From: Bryoerythrophyllum caledonicum
Lineage: Eukaryota; Streptophyta; Bryopsida; Pottiales; Pottiaceae
NCBI GenBank assembly: GCA_963971425.1
Contig: OZ020518.1
Span: 7,481,989-7,545,988 of the forward strand
Length of the DNA: 64,000 nt
Direction: 5' to 3'
The stretch's first letter is position 1, and each line of letters opens with the position of its first letter. The notes beneath the pieces are model-generated. The model had not been told where the DNA came from. It saw only the letters and a list, made by a program, of their open reading frames with translations, and did not search any database. The position numbers were made by a program, and so were the translations under genes. This document shows, piece after piece, positions 30,763 to 41,700 of this stretch.

Positions 30763-32349
30763 CTAGTTTGACAAGTCCATCTTGCCTTCAATGGCCCGTT
30801 GCTCTCTTTCCGATGCTTGAGATTCGGCCGCCATGATTGTTTGAATCAGTTGGGATCGGAGAGTTGACATTTCTCCTCTAAGAGATTTCACCGTGTTGGC
30901 TTGTACCATATCCGCGTATTGTTTGGCCTCTTGTACGATCTCCCCCTTCATAGTCTTCATTTCCTTTCGAAGTTGGTCGAGGGTGACCCCATTGCCCTTG
31001 TTTGGTCCATTCTCCATGGCTATCACGGCGTTTACTACTGCTGAGTTTATATCGGAAAATCCTAGTCTTGTAAGTTCATCCGCACTCGGTTTGTTACTTC
31101 CATCTAAACTTTTAGGATGAGGGGTAAACATGACATACTTTCCGTGAAGTTTTTTACTTTGTTTGACATGTTTTTTGTATACCGCAGCGTTTAGACATTC
31201 AATGTTACATGTCCCTACATGCCGCCCGTGTTCAAGCTTGAAGAATATATCAACCACATTCTCTTCGCCGAATATAGACTTGATTCCAATTGCAAGTTCT
31301 TTTTCATTTTTTGTCTTGTTAAGGTTTTTGGCAATAAGGATAAGACAATTCTTTTTTGCAATTTCATCTTCATCTAACTTCCTAGTTGCAAAAACCGGCA
31401 AAAAGATCTCATTGGAGAATGAGACTTTATAGTCTTTTACTTTCGCCGCTTGTTCCGGGGAGGGGGTTTTGACCCATGCAAAATCGGATGGGCCCCTTTT
31501 TTCCACCCCGGTTATTTCAAAGTCTTGACCTCTAGCAAAACTCTCTCTAACAATTTCTGAATGCAATTCAAAAGACTCCTTGTTTGCAAGGTTTGGGCCG
31601 GATATTTTGACGGATAGGAGGTGTGAAAAGGCAAGGGAATCGTATGACTTGCATACTTTTCCTTTGTGTGGGATCCCTTCATTCAAGATGAGAATGAAAG
31701 GTCTTAAACCTTTCAATAGTCCTCTACCATCCGAGCCTGGGTTTTTTAGGTGTATCTTAATAAGCCCATTCCAATTGTCTGTTTGGTGGTGGCAAAAGAT
31801 GGCAATGGGCTCACCAATACCTGTCCCGGTAGGGATTTTCATTTCATTCAATCTAGCTTTGACCATACCTAATACAACATTTTTCAACCAAATTTGATCG
31901 CCAAGTTCGAATTGAATTGCCACATGGTAATCCAATGCATAACCATTACTGTCCACCTCAACTTCACTTGGAAGTTGAGTGAGGTTGAAGTGGTTACCCT
32001 CTTTCCCGTCTATCCTTGTGGCTGCCCATTCTTTTTGGGCAACGAATGGAAATGAGGGTAGTGCTTCGAAGCTTTCCCTTGCCTCTTTTATGTCTAGGCC
32101 GGACTTGACCAATTCCTCAATACTAACTAATGGTATTTTCTCACTTCCATTGGTCCTTGCCATCATATTCATTGCATGATATCCTAACCAGTATTCAGTG
32201 TAAGGCAAACTTGTTGCCTTCACTTTTTTCTGGGTAGTGTTTGTGATAAATAGAAGGTTATGATTGACGTTTACTGGACCAGGGTTTTCCTCAACCACAT
32301 CAATAAACAAGCGCTTGGAGGAGGTTGCACCATCTTGATATTGAGACAT
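30763..32349 (-). CDS. LINE ORF1 protein (RRM-like, coiled coil), with N-terminal NPGP motif
   Basis: From the AUG at 32347-32349 (MSQYQDGATSSKR) to the TAG at 30763-30765, 528 aa. Residues 14-25 read LFIDVVEENPGP, a near-2A motif with Val where the consensus has Asp. The central part is unfamiliar. Residues about 330-400 (NCLILIAKNLNK ... GRHVGTCNIECLN) resemble an RRM fold as in other LINE ORF1 proteins, and the last 80 residues form a likely coiled coil (LRKEMKTMKGEIVQEAKQ). The expected role is RNA binding and RNP assembly. The same frame is open upstream to 35544, so the protein could be longer. The start is preceded by a strong 3' splice site (tttttgttattgctacag at about 32352-32369). 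Confidence 0.85.
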   Translation of the reverse strand: MSQYQDGATSSKRLFIDVVEENPGPVNVNHNLLFITNTTQKKVKATSLPYTEYWLGYHAMNMMARTNGSEKIPLVSIEELVKSGLDIKEARESFEALPSFPFVAQKEWAATRIDGKEGNHFNLTQLPSEVEVDSNGYALDYHVAIQFELGDQIWLKNVVLGMVKARLNEMKIPTGTGIGEPIAIFCHHQTDNWNGLIKIHLKNPGSDGRGLLKGLRPFILILNEGIPHKGKVCKSYDSLAFSHLLSVKISGPNLANKESFELHSEIVRESFARGQDFEITGVEKRGPSDFAWVKTPSPEQAAKVKDYKVSFSNEIFLPVFATRKLDEDEIAKKNCLILIAKNLNKTKNEKELAIGIKSIFGEENVVDIFFKLEHGRHVGTCNIECLNAAVYKKHVKQSKKLHGKYVMFTPHPKSLDGSNKPSADELTRLGFSDINSAVVNAVIAMENGPNKGNGVTLDQLRKEMKTMKGEIVQEAKQYADMVQANTVKSLRGEMSTLRSQLIQTIMAAESQASEREQRAIEGKMDLSN

Positions 32350-35300
32350 GCTGTAGCAATAACAAAAAATGTCAATTCTAAAGGTACATCGTATTATCTC
32401 GTTACCCCTTATCCTCTTGATCTCAGCTTCTCCCCCCAACATATGTTGAGGGCTTTTCGAAGGAGAGTTTATCAAGAAGGGGTGGAAATTCGTTCTAATG
32501 GTGTACCAACAAGATACTAAAACAATTTCTAAAGGTTGGAAGTACAGCGCATTGACCTTTACACATACACACGCATGGGAGGCGCCAAAATATTGGGCAC
32601 CTCCCCAAGTAACTGGCTTGATTAATACATTTTGTTTACATGTCCTTTGGATTGCATAATAATCCCAAAGTTGGCAAAGATCAATAAATTGTAATGGGGG
32701 TGTGAAAGAAGTAAAACCTGAGTGTGTAATTCCACCTTGCAGCCTAGGGGGTAGAGTCTTGATTTGATGGTCCCCCCGTGTGGTGGTGTACCTCTCGCTT
32801 GCCTGTAGCTGAAGTCTCTGTCTGGTTGGTGTGAGCACCACTACGGTTCTTGTAGTACGCGAAAGACAAGGTTTGTTGGCGTAGCTTGGTGGTCCCCTTC
32901 CAGATGTCGCGCACTTCTCTTCTCCAGGTTGATGTAGCGTGGAAAGTACCTCTCTTATCGCGGCTCGCTTCTTCTTGCCGAGCTGATGGTCCTTGAATGA
33001 TCCCCGAACGGATCTCTTCCAATCTTGGGCAGGCAGTTGGCGCTCTCTTCGCTCTTGTAGAACTTCTGGAGCCGTTACCGAGGTTAGGGTTTCTTGGGAC
33101 GTCGGCGGAGTTGCCGCAACCCGTTTGCAGGACCAGCGCTTGGGCGTCTGTCGGCGGACCAGCTGCGGGGTTTGCCGAGGTTCCGGGAGGATGTGGTGGA
33201 GTCGCGGCCGTTGGGAGTGGTCGTCTTCGCTCGTATGCAGTCTTTGGACTTCACTTGCGCCGGCACAGCAGTCTCGCCTGACGTGTTGTTGGTCGGGCTT
33301 CGTCGGCCCTTCTTCGTAAGTGTGTGGTCTCCCTCTGCGCCTGTTGGCAATCTTCTTCCACCTACATCGGTCTTCTACAGCGGTTGTCTGTGGCGACTTG
33401 TTTGGATCTTGCGCAGACCTTCTTCGTGGTGCAGTCTCCTTGCTCTTTGTTCTGTTGATGTGCTCGGCATTCGGGTCTTGGGACAGGGCTTCTTGGTCCT
33501 TCTTGCGTCGGTGTGTGCCTTGGGGTCCACCTGCGGGGCAGTTTCTCGACTTCGACTTCGGCTGATGGATCCTCGAGTTGGTCTGCTGCGGGCTTCGGCG
33601 GTGAGTCTGGATAGCTTTACTCGTTCTGTACTTCACCTGTATGTGTACTGCGTGAGATGCGACATTTAACAGAAGTTCCTCTACTATTGTCTGCAGGTGC
33701 AGGTGCCGTTCTCTCTGTGAGGCACATGTTAGCGTCCTGTTAACGACTGTCAGTTTACAAACAATCCCCATAAAAGACAACAAGATTACAAGGAAGGGAG
33801 TAAACCGTTCTTCACTGTCGTAGGTAGTCAAGGCGAGGAGTGTCCAGGCCGATCTTGGGGGTGACGTCTCTCTCCTCCGTTGGTCCTTCGTGGCTTCAAG
33901 CAGGTACTTGCCCTCAACTTGGGCTGAGCAGATGTCGCAGTGTCTCCACAGCGATGGGAGTGGGTGTCTACGTGGTATAGCAATGTAAGAGGGTTTGAGA
34001 GTAAAGTGATGGTGAGATATATACCTTGTGTTGAGCTCGTGTTTGATGGATGTAGTTGTGGTTGATGAACATCTTCGTTTTTGGGTTGTTGATCTTCTAG
34101 GGTTAGCTTCTTCTGGGAGCCGTTGAGTTGCGGCTGGTTGATTGTCTTGGCTTGGATGGAAGTTTGAGTCCTGCTCTTTCGAAAGTTCGTTGTTTTTGTA
34201 TTGCCGGCTAGGGTTTCGTCTGTGTACTAGTGGTTGTCCAGACTTCCTTGTGAGTTGCATGTCCTTGGGCATCCTACTAGTATTTAGTGGTGTTTCCTTA
34301 CCAGAGAAGACAGGAAACGAGGAAATGTTGAGGTTGCTTACCTGTACGTACCTGTTGTTTATTTGGTGTCTTGAGGTCTTGCTTGCTTGTAGTTGATGTG
34401 TTTGGTGGTGTTGTCGCTGCGGTGGTCTTGATGTGGGGCTGTCCAAGGTGTGGAGTCCATGGTCTTGCACTTCCTTCCTTGTTGATTTTGGTGGACTCTT
34501 GTATGTCGTTGATTTTTCTTTTAGCTCCTGCTCTCTAAATCGACGTTGTCTTCGGCAAATGATGTTGCAGTGTTCCCTGGTGAAAGTAAATTGGAAGCAT
34601 ATGATGTATAAACTAGGGGTAGGAATACTTACCTTGGCCAGTGGTGGTGATGAGTCGTTGTGCTTGTCTCCTTTCGTTGAAGTTGATGTCATTCTGTTTA
34701 CGACGTGGGTCTTGGGGGCGAAGTCGTCCGCCGCGGCCTCTGGAACCGCCGCAGCCTCGTGGCTTTTCTTGGGCACCTTCTGGAGCTGCGTCTTCATCGT
34801 TGCGAATTGCTCCACCCATGTGCTATTTCCGATTTCGGTACTCGGTCCTCTTGCACCACCCGTGTGTGATAACACGTTCCTCATGTGCGCGGCGACCTCG
34901 TGCATGAGCTTGTTTTTCGGGAGTCTGATGTGCTGCTCGATCTTGGTCATTGGAGGTGCTGTGTCATCGTGCTTGATTCTTTGAGTTGAGGCTGATGTCA
35001 TGTTGTTTACGCCCTGGTCCTGTTGTTGTTGACTGCAGGTGTGTTGATCTTGATATGTTGGTGCGGCTGCTTTGGATCTTCGGTGTGGTGCTGCTGCTGC
35101 TTCAGTGTAGGAGTGTAGATTCTGTAGGTCTTCACAGATTAGACGTAGGCGCCTCTCCTTCGTAGTGCTGAACTGCTGCTGATTATGGGTGGGCTCTATG
35201 TGTGAATGGTCTGCAGTTGTGCCAAGTAGGCATCTGTTCTTCTCTATTTCTGCGGGGTTATGAAATACACTTGCTTCCACTACTTTCCTAGTTGTATGTG

Positions 35301-35544
35301 ACCCTAACTTACATTTCCTAACATGAGGTTTTGCAAGATGCCTTTTGCAATTAGACTTAGATTCTATACTGTGAAACGATGTAGGCAGCGTATTGTAATG
35401 AAAAAACTTAGCTGATTTTGTTGAATGTTGTCCTTGATAGAGTGATCTTGTGTCTCGGTGGCTGTTTCGTGTCTTCTGTAGGCAGTGGTTCTTCTTCATA
35501 GTAGTGCTGATGCTCTGGTTGAGGAGAGGTAAGGTGTATGGCAT
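32350..35544 (-). CDS. LINE leader: long open frame upstream of ORF1, uncertain coding status
   Basis: In frame with ORF1, open from ATG 35542-35544 for about 1,065 codons. A stop-free run this long is not expected by chance. The predicted sequence is low-complexity (His, Thr, Gln, Arg rich) with no domain I recognise. Two stretches about 311 bp apart encode related peptides, VNNMTSASTQRIKHDDTAPP and VNRMTSTSTKGDKHNDSSPP, which suggests protein-level constraint. Against simple translation, strong splice donors occur at 34632/34631 (AAG|GTAAGTAT) and 34342/34341 (CAG|GTAAGC). The region could be a translated N-terminal polyprotein ending at the NPGP motif, or a spliced leader. Confidence 0.45.
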
Positions 35545-35928
35545 GTCTATGGTGTCATGGTAACCTAAATCTGGATCTAATTGATTGAGAGATGATATGG
35601 GGCTGCAACCTCTAGATCTAGATCTGGGCCAACACAGAGCCCCGCCACAGATCTACTCTCCCAAACTAGCTCTAGATTGTTGCAACCTCCTACATACTTT
35701 GCATCAATAGATCTAAGATACGCAATCCCTCAACACTTTGCACACCATAAGCATACCGTTCAGCAACAAAGGACGTGCACACAGGGATTTACAATGAGCC
35801 CAGCAACCCTCATTGATGTGTGCATTGCAATTGCGCCTAACACCTAGAAACCTCTCCTCACCAGGTTTTGCGGAGCTACTCTTCTCTCATCTCTGAGTTC
35901 TCTCCGGTAGCTGTACCCTCCACCCAAA
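35545..35928 (-). other. LINE 5' end, untranslated
   Basis: From the element's first base (minus strand tttgggtggagggtacagc) to the first ATG of the leader frame. It contains gatctagatct-like words near 35610-35630. A promoter is expected here for a full-length LINE, but no TATA or initiator motif is convincing. Confidence 0.6.
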
Positions 35929-35941
35929 TTCAAAACATTGA
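35929..35941. repeat. Right target-site duplication of the LINE
   Basis: ttcaaaacattga, identical to 22764-22776. Confidence 0.95.
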
Positions 35942-36220
35942 CACCAAGTGAAGTCAAAGTTTGTTGATCCACTCAACGGAGTGATGAAAATGAACCATTT
36001 ATTCTACTTCAAACAGTATAATCTTTCAATCCATGCGGTCAAAGTTGATGAAATTATGTGAGTATGCTATTTATCAAGTGTTAAATGAGATTCTATGTTC
36101 AAAACTAGAAATACAATTATTTGTTTCCTTCCTTACTCATTGCACTAGAATTAACAGTTTTGAAGTGCTTTTGGTGTGAAATTGTCAAGGAAATCTAGGG
36201 GTTAAAAAAGAATATGGTGT
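35942..36220. repeat. Right half of the dispersed repeat split by the LINE
   Basis: Continues the copy broken off at 22776: gaagtcaaagtttgttgatc, gtcaaagttgatgaaatt and gaagtgcttttggtgtgaaa match 22026-22262 of the neighbouring copy at roughly 80 percent identity. Confidence 0.85.
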
Positions 36221-36917
36221 CATTATTTTAACATTTTCCAAGTCATGCAAACTATCATTCAACATTTTAATGATTAATCCTTGAACATCAGTCGGGAACC
36301 ATATATACATAAATGTGTTTTACTCTGCAGAATATAAAAAATGTAACAAAATTTAGCAAGACTTACAACTTCTAAATTTAGCAAGACATACATGTAGAAT
36401 ATTATGGCCACAAGTAACACCTTCTTACATTTAAGGATTAATGAAAAGTGTACCTTGGAAGATGAGGAATGTAATGAAAGTTACTGCAAACGTTTAAATT
36501 TCTACTCCAATTGGGCTGTCATTATACTGACAAAAACATCCATTGTTTTTTGCTATTGCTGTGTCTTTTTACGTACTTCATCTCATAATTAGTTATAAAA
36601 TATTTCCACATAGACCACATAGTTTTAGCTTAATCCTACCTTGCAAAAAATTAAAAACTTAATTATGGTTTAATAAGGTTTACCACTTAGAAAATGTATT
36701 TTCCGTGTTTGTGTTTAAGCAAAAATAAATAAAAATGAATATGGTTTCCAAATAGCAAGATGTGACCAAGATAACTCATCCTAATTTCATATTTTGGCCC
36801 ACATAATTTCCCAAAATTTTCCTTCATTTTTTACAATTATTGTTGGACCATCTTTTTGTGGTGCTACACCACAAACAAGGTGGATTCCATATGAAGAAAT
36901 TACATGGTTGCTGTCAC
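36221..36917. other. No gene seen
   Basis: AT-rich DNA without a usable frame or clear repeat. Confidence 0.5.
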
Positions 36918-37209
36918 TCAAAGGGGGATCTCCCTATTTACCCAGGTTGAGCGTTGCACCAAGCCTCAGCCTTCGGTGCTCCATATTTCTAGCCTTTTAA
37001 CTTTCGGGGCTGTAGAGGCTTTTTTGGGAAAAAAATTGCCAAATTTGGGGTTTGCGGCTCCAAATTACCCCGAGAAGCCCCCCCTATGATCAAATAGGAC
37101 CTCCCTCCAACATAAAAAGAGGGCCGGTTTTGTCCCTACCCTCCCCCACCCTTCCAAGCTTGAGGCTTGGTGCAACGCTCGACCGGGGTATTTGGGCAAA
37201 TCCCTCAAA
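36918..37209. mobile_element. Small inverted-repeat transposon (MITE), 282 bp
   Basis: The element is 36923-37204, flanked by tcaaa on both sides (36918-36922 and 37205-37209). The ends are imperfect inverted repeats of about 45 bp that share gagcgttgcaccaagcctca near their inner limit. The interior is GC-rich relative to the flanks and non-coding. The 5-bp duplication is short and A-rich, so the exact ends could shift by a base or two. Superfamily not assigned. Confidence 0.7.
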
Positions 37210-37344
37210 GGGTCAAGAAGTAATACAATAAATAGTTTAATAAGTAATTTACCATAGTAATACAATTACATGATGGGCCCGGTCTTTGGGAGGACCCCAT
37301 TTCACCATCTCTTTGAATGGAAGTTGTGAGGTACCATCGCCACA

Positions 37345-38748
37345 TGTACAATCCCCTTCAATAAGGTTACGTACTTTTTGCATTCCTAGGCATAGTAACT
37401 TTCAGTGCTACCAACTCTGACACCCTCTTGAGGGTGAGAAATTGTTATTTTACCATGAAATTTTTGGCACAAGATTATTTCTATGTTGACAACACGTGTG
37501 CAAAATTTCAAGGTCGGAAGTCAAATAAAAAAAAAGATATTCAAGATCTACCAACATGGGTAGCACTAAGAAAAGTTTCATAGCTACGAACTTTGACACC
37601 CTCCCAAGGATTGAATTTTTTGTTTTTGCCCATGTAATTTTTGGCATGGGACCTTCTCTGTGTTTATTACATCTTTAAAGTCCAAAACATCCACACTAAG
37701 AAACATATTTAAAATCTAGCAACATGTGTAGTTGTGAGTGTAGTTGTAAGAAACATTTCACTCCTCGCCAACTTTGACACACTCCCAAGGATTAAATCTT
37801 TTGTTTTTGCACATGAAATTTTTGGCATGAAACCATGTCTGTATTGAATACATGTGTACCAAGTTTTAAGGCTAGAATACCTACATAGCAAAAGATTTTT
37901 GAAATCTACCAACATGTGTAGTTGTGAGAAACATTTCACACTTGCCAAATTTGACACCCTCCCATGGATTGAATTTTATATTTTTCCCATGAGATTTTGG
38001 ACATGAGACTATCTCTATGTTGATTATATGTGTGCTTAATTTCAAGTCTAAAATATCCACGATCGAAAAGAAAAAAATCAAAATCTACCAACGTGCTAAT
38101 TGTGAGAAACAACCGGGTACCATTTCAACTTTGGCACCTTCCCTAGGTTTGAAAGATTGTTATTTTACAATGAAATTTTTAACACATAATCACCTCTATG
38201 TTTATAACATGTGTGCCAAATTTCAAGGCCAGAAGATGAATAAAAAAACCCATATTCAAAATTTACCAACATGTGAAACTATGAGAAACAATCTTGTGTA
38301 TCTATTATTGTATTCATCACATGGCTTTAAAATTTAACACACATGTTATCAGCATAGAGATGATCTTGTGATAAAAATTTCATGGTAAAATATCAAATTT
38401 TCAGCCCTCAGGAGGGTGTCAAAATTGGCAGTAGTGAATGGCTTACAACTACACATGTTGGTAACTTTGGAATATATTTTTCTATGTTCATCTTCTGGCC
38501 TTGAAATTTGGCACACATGTTGTCAACATAGAAATGATCTTGTGCCAAAATTTTCATGGTAAAATAACAATTTTCATGGTAAAATAACAATTTTCATGGT
38601 AAAATAACAATTTTCATGGTAAAATAACAATTTTCATGGTAAAATAACAATTTTCTAGTCCTCAAGAGGGTGTCAAAGTTGGCGGCACTGAAAGTTACTA
38701 TCCCTAGGAATGCAAAAAGTACGTAACTTTATTGAAGGGGATTGTACA
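37345..38748. mobile_element. Fold-back element built of diverged repeats
   Basis: The outer arms (37345-37440 and 38655-38748) are inverted copies sharing tgtacaatccccttcaata and actttttgcattcctagg. Inside, about five direct units of 165-190 bp, each with tttgacaccctcccaaggat, a catgaaatttttggca box and gtgtgccaaatttcaaggc, run to about 38300. The last one to two units (38310-38655) are in the opposite orientation. The whole can fold on itself. No transposase; no clear target duplication. Confidence 0.7.
38551..38650. repeat. 20-bp tandem repeat, five perfect copies
   Basis: ttttcatggtaaaataacaa repeated exactly five times within the inverted part of the fold-back element. The perfect identity implies recent expansion in otherwise old, diverged DNA. 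Confidence 0.97.
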
Positions 38749-41700
38749 ATTGAAACGCTGGGGGTAACATACATACCGTATGCTCCATGTAAGAATTGTA
38801 CTCGGTTTTCCCGGCAAGTAGTGACGTGTTCCGTAGATTGTACACAGGCATCATACAGTACCCATGTCACCATGCAAACGTTGTGATTGATGTATGCTGC
38901 ACTTACCCTGTTATTGAGTGGTATGCCAACATTACAAGCGTGACAGCATCGGACTTGATGATGTGATTACGCAAGACCAGGACGACCCCATATCATTGCT
39001 AATTTATTTTATTTGAGATATGAAGATAGAGTTTTAGAGGTTTGTAGATAAAATAAAATTGTGATAGTTTACTTATTTGTAAAGTGAGGCATAGGTGCTT
39101 TTAGTTTTGAAGAAGAAAATTATAGTTTTGATGATTAAAACTAAATAGCTCTACTGTAGGTGAACCTCTTGTTTGGCGTTGATTAATTTGAAAAATGCAT
39201 GCCAACTTAAGTGGAAAATTATTTGATGAAGATGCCGAAACTAGAGAAACTATATATTATCAGATTTTGTCACATGTATAGACATTGAATGGGAGTGGGG
39301 CTTGGAAAAGCTGACATCTGTGGATGTACATGCATGAGGGCTTTGATTTTGGACTCCAAAGTCTTAGGTTCAAGCCCCATGGTTGCCAAACGTGCTATAT
39401 ACAATAATCTATGCTTCCTTGCCAAAAATTATTCTATTGTTATTTTGGATGTTGAACGGCCTTTCTCATTTTAATTAATTATTCGGCATGGAGGTGCAGA
39501 ACTAGGGGTTCACCTATGGTATGTTAATTTAGAACTAGTCCAAAGAGGGCTCAAATTCATGGTGCAAATGACCTTTACTTCTTCATTCTCAAAAGCATTT
39601 TCCTTCTTCATTCTCAAAAGCATTTGAGTTTAATTCTTTGACGTCAGAAGGTGCCATTGTATTCTACATGAGATATGGTGTCATATTTGAACATTATAAG
39701 GTTTAGATATCAAAATGGTCTTTAAATAAAAGATGTTACTTGAAGAATGTTAAATCCAAAGGTGTAGGTCTTGCTAAACTTTAATACGTTTTGTTTTATT
39801 CTATTGAGTATAATGTGTGCATGTATATACCGTTACCAAGTGACATTTAATGGTTAACCATAGTTTAGTATCTACAAGTTGTTAAGAGTGAGGTGAAGAT
39901 ATTCAAGTTTTGACCTTTTTGAATAATTTTGATGATTTAAAACAACCTTAATTAGCTTTTAGTTAATGTAGAATTAGGCCAAAGAGAGCTGAAATCCATG
40001 GCCTTTCCTTCTTCATTCTCAACGGCAATTGAATTTAAGTGGAATTTACCGTAGGTGAACCTCTGGTCCGGCATAAATTATTTAGAAAAGCCTATGCTGA
40101 ATTAAGTGGGAAATAATTTTTTGAAAATGCCGAAATTGTAAAAAATGTATATTTACAGATTTTGGCACACGGAGAGACATCAAAGGGGATTATGGCTTGG
40201 AAAAGTCTTCATCCATGGCATTTCATGCATAAACACTTGGATTTGAAATCCCAAGGTCTTGAGTTCAATCAATATAGGCATTGAAAACTATTGTGATCTT
40301 TGAGAAGTGGGATCGCAATGAAATCTACCCACTATGTAAATGATATTCCGCATAATCTATTACCCTCTGAAAGACTCTTCCAAGGTCCAACGGTTGGCTT
40401 CATTTTAGCACCCAAACTCACTGAAAATTGCTAGTTTCAATGCATTCAACACAAAACGCAAATAAACACAATTTTTCGTATCTAACCATAGGATCTTGTA
40501 TTAGGATTATAGAAGTGTATGTGGTAAAAATTTGGTTCAGCTTGACTAGAGAGATAAAAAGATATCAACCTTTGAAGTGAGACTTAAACTCTTCTTGAGG
40601 TCATACTAAACACCTTCAACAAACTTCGACCACCTTCTATGGAAACTTTTTGCACTACGGTTCGTGATTTTCTAATTTTAACTTAAAATGGATCATATTA
40701 TGCACATGTGGACCAAATTTTAGAAGTAGAAGAGGGGTAGAAGATGTCCTTAAAAATTCCTCCAATGCACCTATGTGCTGAGAAACAATAATACACTTCA
40801 AGTTTTGCATATTTCATATCCTTCTTATACTTTCAAAATTCAAAAATTCGTACGGTAGATGCAAGGATTTCCATTTTCTTTCCAAAAGAATTATTTTTAT
40901 TTTTAAAATGGACAAAAACTCAAATTTCTGTTGAATTTGTTACCCTGTTTGTCATTTGTCACACTAAATCGCTACACATTTGAATATGTTATTGAAAAAA
41001 ATTGTAACTTTTGAACCGTAAGTTGGATTTCTACAAAAACTATGTCTATGAGAAGCTATAAAAAGTTGCCCATTCAATCATCTTAAAAAAAAACCATGCC
41101 TAAATTTAAGATTGTGGAACCTTATCCAAACTCAAAATGTCTGCCGAGGAAACATTGGGCCTTTAGAGGTTAGCAACTTTACTTTAAACTTGGTATTGGT
41201 TTATACTGTTAAACATTCTTAGGAGACTCGCATATGCATGAGACCTGTTTTCAAAAATATTAAACTTTAGGAACAATATAAAATTACACAAGGATATTTA
41301 GAGGAAAAAATAATATAGGACTATATATATCTAATTTATTGACTATAAAAATAATACATAATAATACATTAGATATATTAACATACATTAATGTTGATAT
41401 TAACAATTTCATTACTTAGACCTTAGACAATTAGGGCTTTTCAGTGTCATGTCATCTCTATTATAACTCCAAATGAATTAGTAATGTTGTATCTAGTGTT
41501 ACTTTGTCTTTCTAACTATAAAATGACATTATACATATATTCTGAACTTTATTTTAAAGAAAATATAATTATTGTAATTAGATGGAGAGTATTGCAACTA
41601 GGTGGTTGACTATGTAAATAGCTTTGAATGTATTGACTTCTGATCTCCAAAATGTCACATTAATATATTATTTTTTTTAGACATGTCAAACGCTAAAATA

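Noticed and set aside
33094-33669. Plus-strand 191-codon frame inside the LINE leader
   Set aside because: Antisense to the longer in-frame leader of ORF1, with no domain or start context.
39297-39380. tRNA-like stretch with B-box-like ggttcaagccc (possible SINE)
   Set aside because: No convincing A box, cloverleaf or tailed 3' end; the diverged second copy at about 40.25 kb lost the B box.
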